A stretch of 64,000 nucleotides of DNA, from positions 1 to 64,000 of the forward strand of contig NZ_JRJG01000015.1 of assembly GCF_000759435.1 (NCBI RefSeq). The letters are read 5' to 3'. The DNA comes from Hoeflea sp. BAL378. Its GTDB lineage: Bacteria; Pseudomonadota; Alphaproteobacteria; Rhizobiales; Rhizobiaceae. Of this stretch, positions 37,288 to 46,120 are shown in pieces (within the stretch, counting starts at the first letter, position 1; every line of letters starts with the position of its first letter). Position numbers and translations under genes: made by a program. A model generated the notes under the pieces. It saw only the letters and a program-made list of their open reading frames with translations. It ran no database searches and had not been told where the DNA came from.

Positions 37288-37788
37288 ATGACACGCATCG
37301 CCCTTCTTCTCTCCGCCGCCCTCATCGCTCTTTCCTCTGCCTCGGCCTTCGCCCATGACTTCAAGCTCGGCGCGCTCGAGATCGAGCATCCCTATGCCCG
37401 GGCGACGCCGCCCAACGCCCCGGTCTCCGGCGGTTACATGACCATCCGCAACACCGGAGCCGAGGCCGACCGCCTGCTCACGGGCGAGGCCGCTTTCGCC
37501 GAACGGGTGGAAATCCATGAAATGGCCATGGACGGAGAGGTGATGAAGATGCGCCAGCTCACCGACGGCCTGGAAATCCCGGCCGGCGGCGAAGTGGTGC
37601 TCAAGCCCGGCAGCTTCCACATCATGTTCATCGGCATCGACAGCCAGTTCAAGCCCGGCGAGACCCGCAAGGCGACCGTCGTCTTCGAAAAGGCCGGCGC
37701 CATCGAACTCGAGTTCCAGGTCGAGGACATCAAGGCCATGCAGGACGCCACGAAGATGGACCATGGCGCCATGAAGCACGGCGGCTGA
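37288..37788 (+). CDS. PCu(A)C family periplasmic copper chaperone
   Basis: The 166-residue protein has a signal peptide ending at AFAH and the PCuAC domain. The copper ligands follow the family pattern: HEM in ERVEIHEMAMDGEVMKMRQL and the later HIM in KPGSFHIMFIG. A Met/His-rich tail (KMDHGAMKHGG) probably adds a second copper site. PCuAC proteins deliver Cu(I) to the CuA or CuB site of cytochrome oxidases, usually with SCO, whose gene follows after 3 nt. Confidence 0.94.
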   Translation: MTRIALLLSAALIALSSASAFAHDFKLGALEIEHPYARATPPNAPVSGGYMTIRNTGAEADRLLTGEAAFAERVEIHEMAMDGEVMKMRQLTDGLEIPAGGEVVLKPGSFHIMFIGIDSQFKPGETRKATVVFEKAGAIELEFQVEDIKAMQDATKMDHGAMKHGG

Positions 37789-37791
37789 GCC

Positions 37792-38526
37792 ATGGGCGAC
37801 GGCTCCGTCAAGCATCGCTTCGGATCCGGAGCCTGGATCGGGGCGGCGATTGCCGCCCTGCTCCTGCTTTCGGTCGGGTTCCTCGGCTGGCAATACGCGG
37901 TCCAGGGCACCGACAGCTCGCTGACCGCCGGGCTGGAGCTTGGAACCGAGTTCACGCTGGTCGACCACACCGGCGCGCCGATCACCCAGGCCGCCTTCGA
38001 GGGGCGGCCGACGCTTCTCTATTTCGGCTTCACCCGCTGCCCGGAGGTCTGTCCGACGACGCTCTACGAGATGTCGGGCTGGTTCGAGGCGCTGGGCGAA
38101 GAGGGCCGCGACCTGCAGGCGTTCTTCATCACGGTCGATCCCGAGCGCGACACGCCCGAGATCATGAAGGGCTACGCCGAAGCCTTCTCCGATAGGGTCA
38201 CCGGCATCACCGGCGACCCCGACGAGATCGCCAGGGTGATCGCCGCCTGGCATGTCTATGCGACGAAGGTGCCGACAGGGGATGGCGACTACACCATGGA
38301 TCACACGGCGTCCGTGTTCCTCATCGACCGTGACGGCGTCTTCAAGGGCACCATCGCCTATGGCGAAAGCGCCGAGGCGGCGACAGCCAAGCTCAGGAGG
38401 CTGGCCGGCACCGCCGGCTTGTGCTCGGGCGGATCACTCCGCGGCGGCCCGGTCCTCGATCAGGCTGCCGTCCTCGAGCGAATCGCCCGGATAGAGGATC
38501 ACCCGGTCGCCGTCCTTGAGACCTGA
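37792..38526 (+). CDS. SCO1/SenC family copper-binding thioredoxin-like protein
   Basis: The 244-residue protein has an N-terminal membrane anchor (GAAIAALLLLSVGFLGWQYAV) and a thioredoxin fold with the copper/redox motif CPEVC in YFGFTRCPEVCPTTLYEM, plus the copper-binding histidine in DHTASVFLID. It matures CuA of cytochrome c oxidase. The family normally ends soon after the helix AATAKLRRLAG. Here the frame runs on about 40 residues and its last 93 nt overlap the 3' end of the convergent adaptor gene on the other strand. The tail (CSGGSLRGGPVLDQAAVL onwards) is not family-like. Confidence 0.92.
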   Translation: MGDGSVKHRFGSGAWIGAAIAALLLLSVGFLGWQYAVQGTDSSLTAGLELGTEFTLVDHTGAPITQAAFEGRPTLLYFGFTRCPEVCPTTLYEMSGWFEALGEEGRDLQAFFITVDPERDTPEIMKGYAEAFSDRVTGITGDPDEIARVIAAWHVYATKVPTGDGDYTMDHTASVFLIDRDGVFKGTIAYGESAEAATAKLRRLAGTAGLCSGGSLRGGPVLDQAAVLERIARIEDHPVAVLET

Positions 38527-39645
38527 CAGGATCTCGGCGCGCCGGTCGGTCATGTGGCCGATCTCAACCCGCGTCACCCGGGCCTTGCCGTCCTCCATCC
38601 GGAACACCGCCCAGTCCCCGCCATCGCGGTAGAGCGCGCTGACGGGGACCTGCAGGACACCGTCGGACGACCAGGTGATCAGGTTGACGATCACCCGGAA
38701 GCCGTGGCCGAGTTCGGCCGGCGGCGGCTCGGCGAGCGCGATGACGGCGTTGACGCGCTGCTCGGAGATGCCGAGCGCGGAGACCTTGGTGAAGGCCGAG
38801 GGCTCGATCCGCTCCACCGTCGCTTCGAGCGTCTCGGTTCCGCCCCAGCCGGTGATCAGCGCCCGGCTACCCGGCCGCACCCTCACCGCATCGGCCGACA
38901 GCACGTCGACGGTGATCTCGAGATCGGCCGGATCCCCGACCTCGGCGATCAACTGGCCGACCGTGGCGGGCTGTTCGCTCTTGGCGTTGAGCGAGAGGAT
39001 GATGCCATTGATCGGCGAGACGATGTCGATGCAGCATTCGCCGTTGGCGACCGAGATCGGCGTCTGCCCGGGCTGCGTCAGCCGCGCCTGGGCGCTGGCG
39101 AGTTCGGCGCGCCGGAGCGCGATCATCGCTTCGGCCGACTTGACCTGGGCTTGGGCGAGCTCGACCTCTCCCAGGAGCCGTTCGAGCTCGCTCGCCGGCA
39201 CGATGTTGGTCGCCGCGAGTTTTTCCGCCCGTGCGTGACTGGCGCTGGCGAGGTCCCGCGCGGTGCGCGCGCGCGTGAGCTCGACCTCGGCCACGGCGAT
39301 GCTCGAGCGCGCCGCGTCGATGGACGCCATCAGCTCGGTGCGCGTGCGGGTGTCGAGGAAGGGAGGATCGAGCGGGTGGATGCGGGCGATGCTTTCGCCT
39401 TCGCCGATCCGGTCGCCGACCGAATAGGTGATCCGGTCGAGATGTCCGGCAATCGGCGAGGAGATCGCGTAGACATTGCGGATGCGGGTGACGCCGTCGT
39501 CCTCGACCGTCACCTGCAGGGGCGCGGTCGTCACGGTGGCGAGGTCGACCAGCACGGGGGTCTCGCCGAAGGCGACATAGAATGCCCCGCCGATCACGGC
39601 GGCGGCCGCCAATCCTGCAAGGCTTCGGACAAGCACAGAGGCCAT
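38434..39645 (-). CDS. HlyD/RND-type periplasmic adaptor of an ABC efflux system
   Basis: The 403-residue adaptor has an N-terminal membrane segment (LAGLAAAAVIGGAFYVAFG), the lipoyl/barrel-sandwich start SPIAGHLDRITYSVGDRIGEGE, a long coiled-coil hairpin (residues about 105-185, rich in Ala/Glu/Arg), and a beta-barrel part with GSRALITGWGGTETLEATV. It is the third gene of an ATPase-permease-adaptor operon, as in DevBCA/MacAB-type pumps, and should span the periplasm. The start is 4 nt after the permease stop. Its 3' end overlaps the SCO gene on the other strand. Confidence 0.9.
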   Translation of the reverse strand: MASVLVRSLAGLAAAAVIGGAFYVAFGETPVLVDLATVTTAPLQVTVEDDGVTRIRNVYAISSPIAGHLDRITYSVGDRIGEGESIARIHPLDPPFLDTRTRTELMASIDAARSSIAVAEVELTRARTARDLASASHARAEKLAATNIVPASELERLLGEVELAQAQVKSAEAMIALRRAELASAQARLTQPGQTPISVANGECCIDIVSPINGIILSLNAKSEQPATVGQLIAEVGDPADLEITVDVLSADAVRVRPGSRALITGWGGTETLEATVERIEPSAFTKVSALGISEQRVNAVIALAEPPPAELGHGFRVIVNLITWSSDGVLQVPVSALYRDGGDWAVFRMEDGKARVTRVEIGHMTDRRAEILSGLKDGDRVILYPGDSLEDGSLIEDRAAAE

Positions 39646-39649
39646 GGGG

Positions 39650-42025
39650 TCAGTCCCTCGTTTTCAAGACGCGGATCAGGTCGAGCCGGTCGATGCGCCG
39701 GCGCACGATCAGCGCCGACACCACGGCGCCCCCGAGGACGACCAGGCTCGCCACCGCGTAGGTGGGCGGATTGATGATGAGCGGAATCCTGAACAGGTCG
39801 CTTTCGAAGCCCTTGGCGACGAGTTCCGCGAGCCCCCGGCCGACGAGCCAGCCCAGCGGCTGCGCGAGAACCACCATGACGCCGAGCTCGGTCAGGAGCA
39901 CGCTTGAAACCTCTGCGTTGGTGAAGCCGAAGACCCTCAGGCTCGCCAGTTCCCGTGCCCTCTCCGACAACTGGATGCGGGCCGAATTGTAGATCACGCC
40001 GAAGGTGATGATCACCGCCAGCGACACGTAGATGGTGATGGAGATGCCGATGTTCTCGTCGATCACCTCCTTGAACCGCTGCCGGGAAATCCCCTGCAGC
40101 GCCACCGAGGCGATGGCCGGCGTCTGCTTGACCTCGGCATAGAGGTCGCGGATGCGGCTTTCGTCGACCATCACCCGCGCGCCCGACAGCCGCGGCCCGA
40201 TGCCCGACAGCCGGTCGAGCGCCTCGCGGCTCATGTTCGCATTCAGCCCGACATAGCTGTTGGTCACGCCCACCAGCGGGACAAGCACCCGCCGGCCCTG
40301 GCCGTCGCTGAGTTCGACCTCGACCTGGTCGCCGGTCTTCAGGTCGAGATGCTCGGCCAGGCGCTCGGAAAGCAGGATGCCGTTAGGAGGCAGCCGGATC
40401 GGCTTGAAGTCGCGGTCGAGCACCCGGCTGATGTCGGTGTCGGGATCGGAGGCGATGATCTGGATGATGCGCGAGCGGTGGCCGTTGCGCAGCGTGGCGG
40501 CTTCCGCACGGAACGGCTCGGCGGCGATCACACCGGGCAGCCGCGCCACCGCCCTGAGCGCATCTTCCGGCCGGTCGGCGGCAAAGGTCAGCGTCGCATC
40601 CTGGCGGTCGGCCCTGAACCAGACGGTGTCGATCATGTGGTCGACCGAATCGAAGGCGAACAGCGAGGTGATCAGCAGCGCCACCGGCAGCGCCGTCCCC
40701 AGCGTCGTCAGCGCCGTGCGCAGCGGCCAGCGCACCAGGTGTCTCAGCGCCATGATGGTGAGCTGCGAGAACGGCAGCCGGAAGCCTCCCGAGCCGCCGC
40801 TGAACAGGCTGCGGTACCGGGTCGGCGCCGGCGGCCGCATCGCCACCGCCGGCGGCAGCCGGACCGCGCCGGCGATCGCGTTGGCGGCCCCAGCAAGCGC
40901 CGCGGCGAAGGTCACGCCGGTGGAAATCACGTAGAGATCCGGCCTTTGCGAGAACACCAGGAACGGGAACGAGTAGAATTCGCCGTAGAGGGACGCCATG
41001 CCGTGCCCCAGCCGCGTTCCGGCGATGGCGCCGATCACCACGCCGACCACGGAAATCAGCAGCGTGAGCTTGGCGTAATGCCAGGCGATGCGGCTGTTGG
41101 AGTAGCCCACCGCCTTCAACAGGCCGATCTGCTCGCGCTCGAGCGCGATCAGCCGCGACAGGATCATGTTGACCAGGAAGGCGGAGATGAACAGGAAGAT
41201 CGGCGGGATCACCTGCGCCATGGCCCTGAGCTGGGTCAGCTCGGAATCGAGGAACGCATCCGACATGTGGTCGGTCCGGTCATAGGCGCCGGTGCCGCCA
41301 TGGGGCTTGAGGATGGCGTCGAGCCGCGCCATCACCTCGTCCTTGTCGGCGGTGTGCGACAGCGTCACCGAGATGTCGTTGAACGCCCCCTTCATGTCAT
41401 AGGCGCCTTCGAGCACCGAGCGGTGCATGTAGATGACGCCGAACCGCTTCTGGTCGGGCACCATGTCGCCGGGCCCGATGGCGTAGACATATTCGGGAGA
41501 CAGGGTGATCCCGGTGATCGACAGCTCGCGTTTGCGTCCGTTGATCAGCACGGCGAAGCTGTCGCCCGGCTGGAACCCGTGCGCCTCGGCGAAGGATTCG
41601 ATGATCGCCGCCTCGTCCGGGCGATCCGGTTCGGGCATCCGCCCGGATCTCAGATACAGCCGGTTGACCGAGGGTTCGCCGTGGTCGGGGATCGAGATCA
41701 GCATGCCGGTCGCGGGCTCGGCCATGCCGGCGATCTCGATGATGACCGGGTTGACGACCCGCGTCTCGACCGAGGAGACGCCGTCGATGGCGGCGATGTC
41801 GGCCTTGATGCTTTCGGGCGCCCGTGTGGCGCTGGCGAACACGTCGGCGAAGCGCGTCCGGTCGTAGAACGCGGCGCGGGTCTCTTCCAGCGCCCGCGTC
41901 GCGCCCATCGCCAGGATCAGTGTCATCACCCCGCAGGCCATCACCAGCGCAATGGCGAGCGACTGCGCCCAGAGCCTCGCCAGGTCGCGCACAAGCTTGC
42001 GGTCGAGCATGCGGAGCCCGGTCAC
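39650..42025 (-). CDS. ABC efflux permease with two FtsX/MacB-type domains
   Basis: The 791-residue permease has the type VII ABC layout: a first membrane helix ([24 protein letters not shown]), a large periplasmic region of about 250 residues, then three helices with [27 protein letters not shown], and the same pattern repeated in the second half, ending with [22 protein letters not shown] and the last helices. The start codon is GTG at 42025 overlapping the ATPase stop (GTGA); ATG 42010 is an alternative. It uses ATP hydrolysis to push a periplasmic or membrane substrate through the adaptor; no outer-membrane channel gene is present. Confidence 0.91.
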   Translation of the reverse strand: MTGLRMLDRKLVRDLARLWAQSLAIALVMACGVMTLILAMGATRALEETRAAFYDRTRFADVFASATRAPESIKADIAAIDGVSSVETRVVNPVIIEIAGMAEPATGMLISIPDHGEPSVNRLYLRSGRMPEPDRPDEAAIIESFAEAHGFQPGDSFAVLINGRKRELSITGITLSPEYVYAIGPGDMVPDQKRFGVIYMHRSVLEGAYDMKGAFNDISVTLSHTADKDEVMARLDAILKPHGGTGAYDRTDHMSDAFLDSELTQLRAMAQVIPPIFLFISAFLVNMILSRLIALEREQIGLLKAVGYSNSRIAWHYAKLTLLISVVGVVIGAIAGTRLGHGMASLYGEFYSFPFLVFSQRPDLYVISTGVTFAAALAGAANAIAGAVRLPPAVAMRPPAPTRYRSLFSGGSGGFRLPFSQLTIMALRHLVRWPLRTALTTLGTALPVALLITSLFAFDSVDHMIDTVWFRADRQDATLTFAADRPEDALRAVARLPGVIAAEPFRAEAATLRNGHRSRIIQIIASDPDTDISRVLDRDFKPIRLPPNGILLSERLAEHLDLKTGDQVEVELSDGQGRRVLVPLVGVTNSYVGLNANMSREALDRLSGIGPRLSGARVMVDESRIRDLYAEVKQTPAIASVALQGISRQRFKEVIDENIGISITIYVSLAVIITFGVIYNSARIQLSERARELASLRVFGFTNAEVSSVLLTELGVMVVLAQPLGWLVGRGLAELVAKGFESDLFRIPLIINPPTYAVASLVVLGGAVVSALIVRRRIDRLDLIRVLKTRD

Positions 42026-42750
42026 CAGCTCACCTCCGACGGCTTGATCCGGGTCTCGTTGATCTCGCAGGAGGCGATCCGTCCGTCGAGAAACGAGAAC
42101 ACCCGGTGGGCGATTTTCCGGATTCCGGCATTGTGGGTGATGATCGCGGTGGTGGCGCCGGTTTCCTCGTTCACGCGCGCCAGCGCTTCGAGCACGATGA
42201 TGCCGGTGGCCGAATCGAGCGCGCCGGTGGGTTCGTCGCACAACAGCACGTCGGGCCGCTTGGCGATCGCCCGGGCAATCGCCACCCGCTGCTGCTCGCC
42301 GCCCGAAAGCTGCGCCGGAAAGTGGTTCATGCGGCCTTCGAGCCCCACCAGCGCCAGCGCATCGCCCGGTTGCATCGGATTGGCGGCGACCTCGGTGATC
42401 AGCGCCACGTTCTCCCAGGCGGTGAGGCTGGGGATGAGATTGTAGAACTGGAAGACGAAGCCGACATGGTCGCGGCGATAGGCGGTGAGCTGCCGGTCGC
42501 CCGCCCCCGACAGCTCCTCGCCCTTGAACATGACAGAGCCCGTGGTCGGCCGGTCGAGGCCGCCGATGATGTTGAGCAGGGTGGACTTGCCGCTGCCCGA
42601 CGGGCCCAGCATCACCGCCATCTCGCCCGCCTCCAGCGTCAAATCGACGCCATTGAGCGCGCGCACCTCCACGTCCCCGGTGCTATAGACCTTGGTCAGG
42701 CCGGTGACGGCGAAGATCGGCAGCGAGGGGGCGGTCAGGTCGGATCTCAT
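42022..42750 (-). CDS. ABC efflux ATPase (LolD/MacB type)
   Basis: The 242-residue ATPase has Walker [18 protein letters not shown], the LolD/MacB-like [16 protein letters not shown], the signature [19 protein letters not shown], Walker [14 protein letters not shown], and [16 protein letters not shown]. The start at 42750 gives a normal N-terminus ([12 protein letters not shown]). It is the first gene of the efflux operon and lies divergent from the fnr-like gene, 199 nt away, with an FNR box 35 nt upstream of its start. Confidence 0.93.
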   Translation of the reverse strand: MRSDLTAPSLPIFAVTGLTKVYSTGDVEVRALNGVDLTLEAGEMAVMLGPSGSGKSTLLNIIGGLDRPTTGSVMFKGEELSGAGDRQLTAYRRDHVGFVFQFYNLIPSLTAWENVALITEVAANPMQPGDALALVGLEGRMNHFPAQLSGGEQQRVAIARAIAKRPDVLLCDEPTGALDSATGIIVLEALARVNEETGATTAIITHNAGIRKIAHRVFSFLDGRIASCEINETRIKPSEVSW

Positions 42751-42784
42751 GGGGGCGACCTTAGCTCTCCGGGCGTCAAAGTCC

Positions 42785-42798
42785 TTGATTCCGGTCAA
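42785..42798. promoter_or_regulatory. FNR-type binding site
   Basis: TTGAT-TCCG-GTCAA fits the consensus TTGAY-N4-RTCAA at all ten defined positions. It lies between the divergent efflux operon (35 nt upstream of that start) and the fnr-like gene (151 nt upstream of that start), so it may control either or both. The fnr-like protein has the E..SR recognition residues that read TTGAT. Confidence 0.72.
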
Positions 42799-42948
42799 TC
42801 GGAGGGGACGGGGATGGCTTAAATCGGTGCGGCGCGGCCGCCCCCGCACGGGTGTTCCATCAAAGACTGCAATATCTTGCATCTTTTGCATCTTTCTGCC
42901 GTGCAGTAGTATAGGCTCTATCGGGAGCAGCGTCGAGTTAGGAGCGTC

Positions 42949-43674
42949 ATGGATATCAAACGCAAAGACGTCCACAATTCGGATACGCCTGTGCTTTGCC
43001 AGGCTTGCGAAAGCCGCCACCGCGGCGTGTGCGGCGCGTTGACGAGCGACCAGTTGCTGCAACTGAGCAAGCACTCGAGTCGCCGCGCGGTCGAGCCGGG
43101 GACGGAGCTGATCGGCGAGAGCACCCAGATCAAGAATTACTCCAACATCATTTCCGGCGTGGTCAAGCTGTCGAAGATGATGGCCGACGGCCGCCAGCAG
43201 ATCGTCGGGCTCCAGTTCGCGCCGGATTTTCTCGGCCGGCCGTTCCGCAAGGAAAACGGGGTGACCGCCGAGGCGGCGACCGAGGTCAAGGTCTGCTCCT
43301 TCCCCAAGACCGTCATCGAACGGATGATCGGCGAGATGCCGGAGCTCGAACACAAGCTGCTCGAGCAGACGCTCGACGAGCTCGATGAGGCGCGCAACTG
43401 GATGCTTACCCTCGGTCGCAAGACGGCGGGCGAGAAGGTGGCGAGCTACCTGCTGCTGATCGCCACCCATGCCTTTCCGGAGAACGAGACCGATACGGCC
43501 GAGTTCGAGCTGCCGATGAGCCGCATGGACATTGCCGATTTTCTCGGTCTCACCATGGAGACCGTCAGCCGCCAGTTCACCAAGCTGCGGGCGGACGGCG
43601 TCATCCGCATCACCAACAACCGGCATGTCGTCATTCCCGAGATCACGCGCCTGTCGGACCGGGCCGGCTTCTAG
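42949..43674 (+). CDS. fnrL: FNR-type oxygen-sensing transcriptional regulator (FnrL/FnrN)
   Basis: The 241-residue regulator has four cysteines placed to bind a [4Fe-4S] cluster: C17, C20 and C28 in [12 protein letters not shown], and C116 in TEVKVCSF, so it should dimerise and activate under low oxygen. A cyclic-nucleotide-type fold (residues 35-130) is followed by a dimer helix and a helix-turn-helix whose recognition helix METVSRQF shows the E..SR triad for TTGAT half sites. TTAGGAG precedes the ATG. In phototrophic alphaproteobacteria this type activates photosynthesis and microaerobic genes, and an FNR-like site also lies upstream of the puc operon here. Confidence 0.93.
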   Translation: MDIKRKDVHNSDTPVLCQACESRHRGVCGALTSDQLLQLSKHSSRRAVEPGTELIGESTQIKNYSNIISGVVKLSKMMADGRQQIVGLQFAPDFLGRPFRKENGVTAEAATEVKVCSFPKTVIERMIGEMPELEHKLLEQTLDELDEARNWMLTLGRKTAGEKVASYLLLIATHAFPENETDTAEFELPMSRMDIADFLGLTMETVSRQFTKLRADGVIRITNNRHVVIPEITRLSDRAGF

Positions 43675-43789
43675 GCGCCCGGTCCCTGGTCGCCATCTTA
43701 CGCAGACCTCTTCAACGTCAATTCCTGTTTTCAACCCGCCGCTTCTGGTCTAGGCTCGTCTCCGGGAGTGCCTTTGGGAGGAGGCGGGG

Positions 43790-45448
43790 ATGGAGTTCGA
43801 TTATGTCATCGTCGGCGGCGGCTCCGCCGGGTCGGTGCTTGCCGCGCGGCTGAGCGAGGATCCTTCGGTGAAGGTGTGCCTGCTCGAGGCCGGCTGCGAC
43901 GGCAAGGGCCTACTGGTGCGCGCGCCGCTCGGCATCATCGTCATGCTGCCCGGAAGGCCGAAGATCAACAACTGGGCGTTCGAAACCGTGCCGCAGCCGG
44001 GCCTCAACGGCCGGCGCGGCTACCAGCCGCGCGGCCGCGTGCTGGGCGGCTCCAGCGCCATCAACGCCATGCTCTATGTCCGCGGCCATCCGTCCGACTA
44101 CGACGACTGGGCGAGGGCAGGGTGCGAGGGCTGGGGATGGTCCGACGTGCTGCCGGTGTTCCGCCGCTCCGAGCGCAATGTCCGCGGCGCCGATGCGTTT
44201 CACGGCGCATCCGGACCCCTGGAAGTGGCCGAGCAGCGCAGCCCGCGGGCGATCAGCCGCGCCTTCATCGACGCGGCCGCCGAGGTGCAGATCCGCCGCA
44301 ACGACGATTTCAACGGCCCGGAGCAGGAAGGCGCCGGGCTCTACCAGGTCACCCAGTTCTGGCGCGACGGCCGGCAAGGCGAGCGCTGCTCGGTCGCCGC
44401 CGCCTATCTTCATCCGGTGATGACCCGGCCCAACCTTCGCGTGATCACCGGCGCCCACGTGACCCGCGTGCTGATGGACGGCCTTCGCGCCACCGGCGTG
44501 CGCTACCGGCAGGGCGGCAGCGACCATGAGGTCCGCGCCCGTGCCGAAGTGATCCTCTCGGGCGGCGCGTTCAATTCGCCGCAACTGCTGATGCTCTCGG
44601 GCATCGGGCCGGGCGAGCACCTGCGCTCGCGCGGCGTCGAGGTGCGCAAGGATCTGCCCGGCGTCGGCCAGAACCTACAGGACCATCTCGATTACATCTA
44701 TGCCGCCAAGACCCGCGACACCGACGGGCTGGGGCTGGGCCTGGCCGGCGCCGCCAAGCTCGTCCGCCACATCCTCGACTGGCGCCGCGACGGATCCGGC
44801 CTGGTGGCTTCGCCCGGCGCGGAGGCCGGCGCCTTCGTCAAGTCCGACCCGGGCCTCGACCGGCCCGACCTGCAACTGCATTTCGTGGCGGCGCTGGTCG
44901 ACGACCATTCCCGCAGGCTGCACTTGGGCTACGGCTATTCCTGCCATGTCTGCGCGCTCCGGCCCCATTCCCGCGGCGAGGTCGGGCTCGACGGGCCCGA
45001 TCCGCTGCGCGCGCCGCGGATCGACCCGAAATATCTCTCCGACCCGCGCGATGCGGCGCTGATGCTCAAGGGCGCCCGCATCACGCGGGCGATCATGGAT
45101 GCGCCGTCGCTCAGCAAGTACCGCCTGAGCGAGGTCTACACCCGCGACGGCATGGACGACGACGAGCTGATGGGCCATATCCGCGCCCGCGCCGACACTA
45201 TCTACCATCCGGTCGGCACCTGCCGCATGGGCCGCGACCCGATGGCGGTGACCGATCCCGAACTCAGGGTTCACGGGGTCGAGGGCCTGCGCGTGGTCGA
45301 CGCCTCGGTGATGCCGACGCTGATCGGCGGCAACACCAATGCGCCCACGGTGATGATCGCCGAGAAGGCGGCCGACATGATCGTGAGCAATTCCCGGGGC
45401 CGGGACCCGCGGCGGGGGCCAGCCGCCGCGCCGGTTGCCGGGGGGTGA
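43790..45448 (+). CDS. GMC-family FAD oxidoreductase (choline dehydrogenase-like)
   Basis: The 552-residue flavoenzyme has the dinucleotide motif DYVIVGGGSAGSVLAARL at residue 3, the GMC signature GRVLGGSSAINAMLYVRGHPSDYDDW (residues about 83-108), LSGGAFNSPQLLMLSGIGPG, and the C-terminal catalytic-histidine block YHPVGTCRMG with GLRVVDASVMPTLIGGNTNAPTVMIAEKAAD. It oxidises an alcohol to an aldehyde. The betaine pathway partner is not adjacent, so choline is only one possible substrate; alcohols of the polyethylene-glycol and aryl type are others. Confidence 0.93.
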   Translation: MEFDYVIVGGGSAGSVLAARLSEDPSVKVCLLEAGCDGKGLLVRAPLGIIVMLPGRPKINNWAFETVPQPGLNGRRGYQPRGRVLGGSSAINAMLYVRGHPSDYDDWARAGCEGWGWSDVLPVFRRSERNVRGADAFHGASGPLEVAEQRSPRAISRAFIDAAAEVQIRRNDDFNGPEQEGAGLYQVTQFWRDGRQGERCSVAAAYLHPVMTRPNLRVITGAHVTRVLMDGLRATGVRYRQGGSDHEVRARAEVILSGGAFNSPQLLMLSGIGPGEHLRSRGVEVRKDLPGVGQNLQDHLDYIYAAKTRDTDGLGLGLAGAAKLVRHILDWRRDGSGLVASPGAEAGAFVKSDPGLDRPDLQLHFVAALVDDHSRRLHLGYGYSCHVCALRPHSRGEVGLDGPDPLRAPRIDPKYLSDPRDAALMLKGARITRAIMDAPSLSKYRLSEVYTRDGMDDDELMGHIRARADTIYHPVGTCRMGRDPMAVTDPELRVHGVEGLRVVDASVMPTLIGGNTNAPTVMIAEKAADMIVSNSRGRDPRRGPAAAPVAGG

Positions 45449-45497
45449 CGCGCTTGCTAGGACAGGGGACATCCTTTCCCAGCCTCCGGAGCCTGCC

Positions 45498-46025
45498 ATG
45501 ACCGTTCGCATTGCCGTTCTCACCGTGTCCGACCGCGCCAGCCGCGGCGAGTACGAGGATCTGGGCGGGCCGGCGGTGAAGGCCTGGCTCGAGCGGGTGG
45601 TCTCGAGCCCGGTCGAGATCGTCATCCATGTCATTCCCGACGGGATCGAGAGCGTGCGCGACACGCTGATGCGGTTGTGTGACGTCGACGGTGTCGACCT
45701 GGTTCTCACCACCGGCGGCACCGGCCCCTCGCCGAGAGACCTCACGCCCGAGGCGATGAAGATGGTGATGGAGAAGGAACTGCCGGGCTTCGGCGAGCTG
45801 ATGCGCAAGGTGAGCCTCGAACAGGTGCCGACCGCCATCCTGTCGCGACAGACCGCCGGCACAAGGGGCAAGACGCTGATCGTCAACCTGCCGGGCAAGC
45901 CCGGCTCGATCGCCGTCTGCCTGACGGCGGTGTTTCCGGCGATCCCCTTCTGTCTCGACCTCATCGGCGCGGGCCGCATCGAGACCCATGACGAGATCCT
46001 GAAAGCGTTTCGCCCGTCGAAGTAG
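45498..46025 (+). CDS. mogA: Molybdopterin adenylyltransferase MogA
   Basis: The 175-residue enzyme adenylylates molybdopterin before molybdenum insertion. It shows the MogA/MoaB fold with VLTVSDRASRGEYEDLGGP at the start, the molybdopterin-binding motif VLTTGGTGPSPRDLTPEA in the middle, and VNLPGKPGSIAVCL near the end. CCGGAG precedes the ATG at 45498. It converges with the RND permease gene across a palindromic repeat. Confidence 0.93.
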   Translation: MTVRIAVLTVSDRASRGEYEDLGGPAVKAWLERVVSSPVEIVIHVIPDGIESVRDTLMRLCDVDGVDLVLTTGGTGPSPRDLTPEAMKMVMEKELPGFGELMRKVSLEQVPTAILSRQTAGTRGKTLIVNLPGKPGSIAVCLTAVFPAIPFCLDLIGAGRIETHDEILKAFRPSK

Positions 46026-46027
46026 AG

Positions 46028-46071
46028 CAATTCCAGCAAAAGTGCGGAGCGGTTTTGCGTCCGGAATTGCG
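46028..46071. repeat. Intergenic palindromic repeat (Hyphomicrobiales-type)
   Basis: A 44-bp imperfect palindrome: outer arms GCAATTCC (46028-46035) and GGAATTGC (46064-46071), inner arms GCAAAA and TTTTGC. It lies between convergent mogA and the RND permease gene. Very similar elements are scattered in rhizobial and Brucella-type intergenic regions, to my knowledge. It may also serve as a bidirectional terminator. Only this copy was noticed in the window. Confidence 0.7.
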
Positions 46072-46120
46072 CCACGAAACGGGCGAAAGCAGGGTCAGAT
46101 AAGGGCCGGGAAGATCCGCC

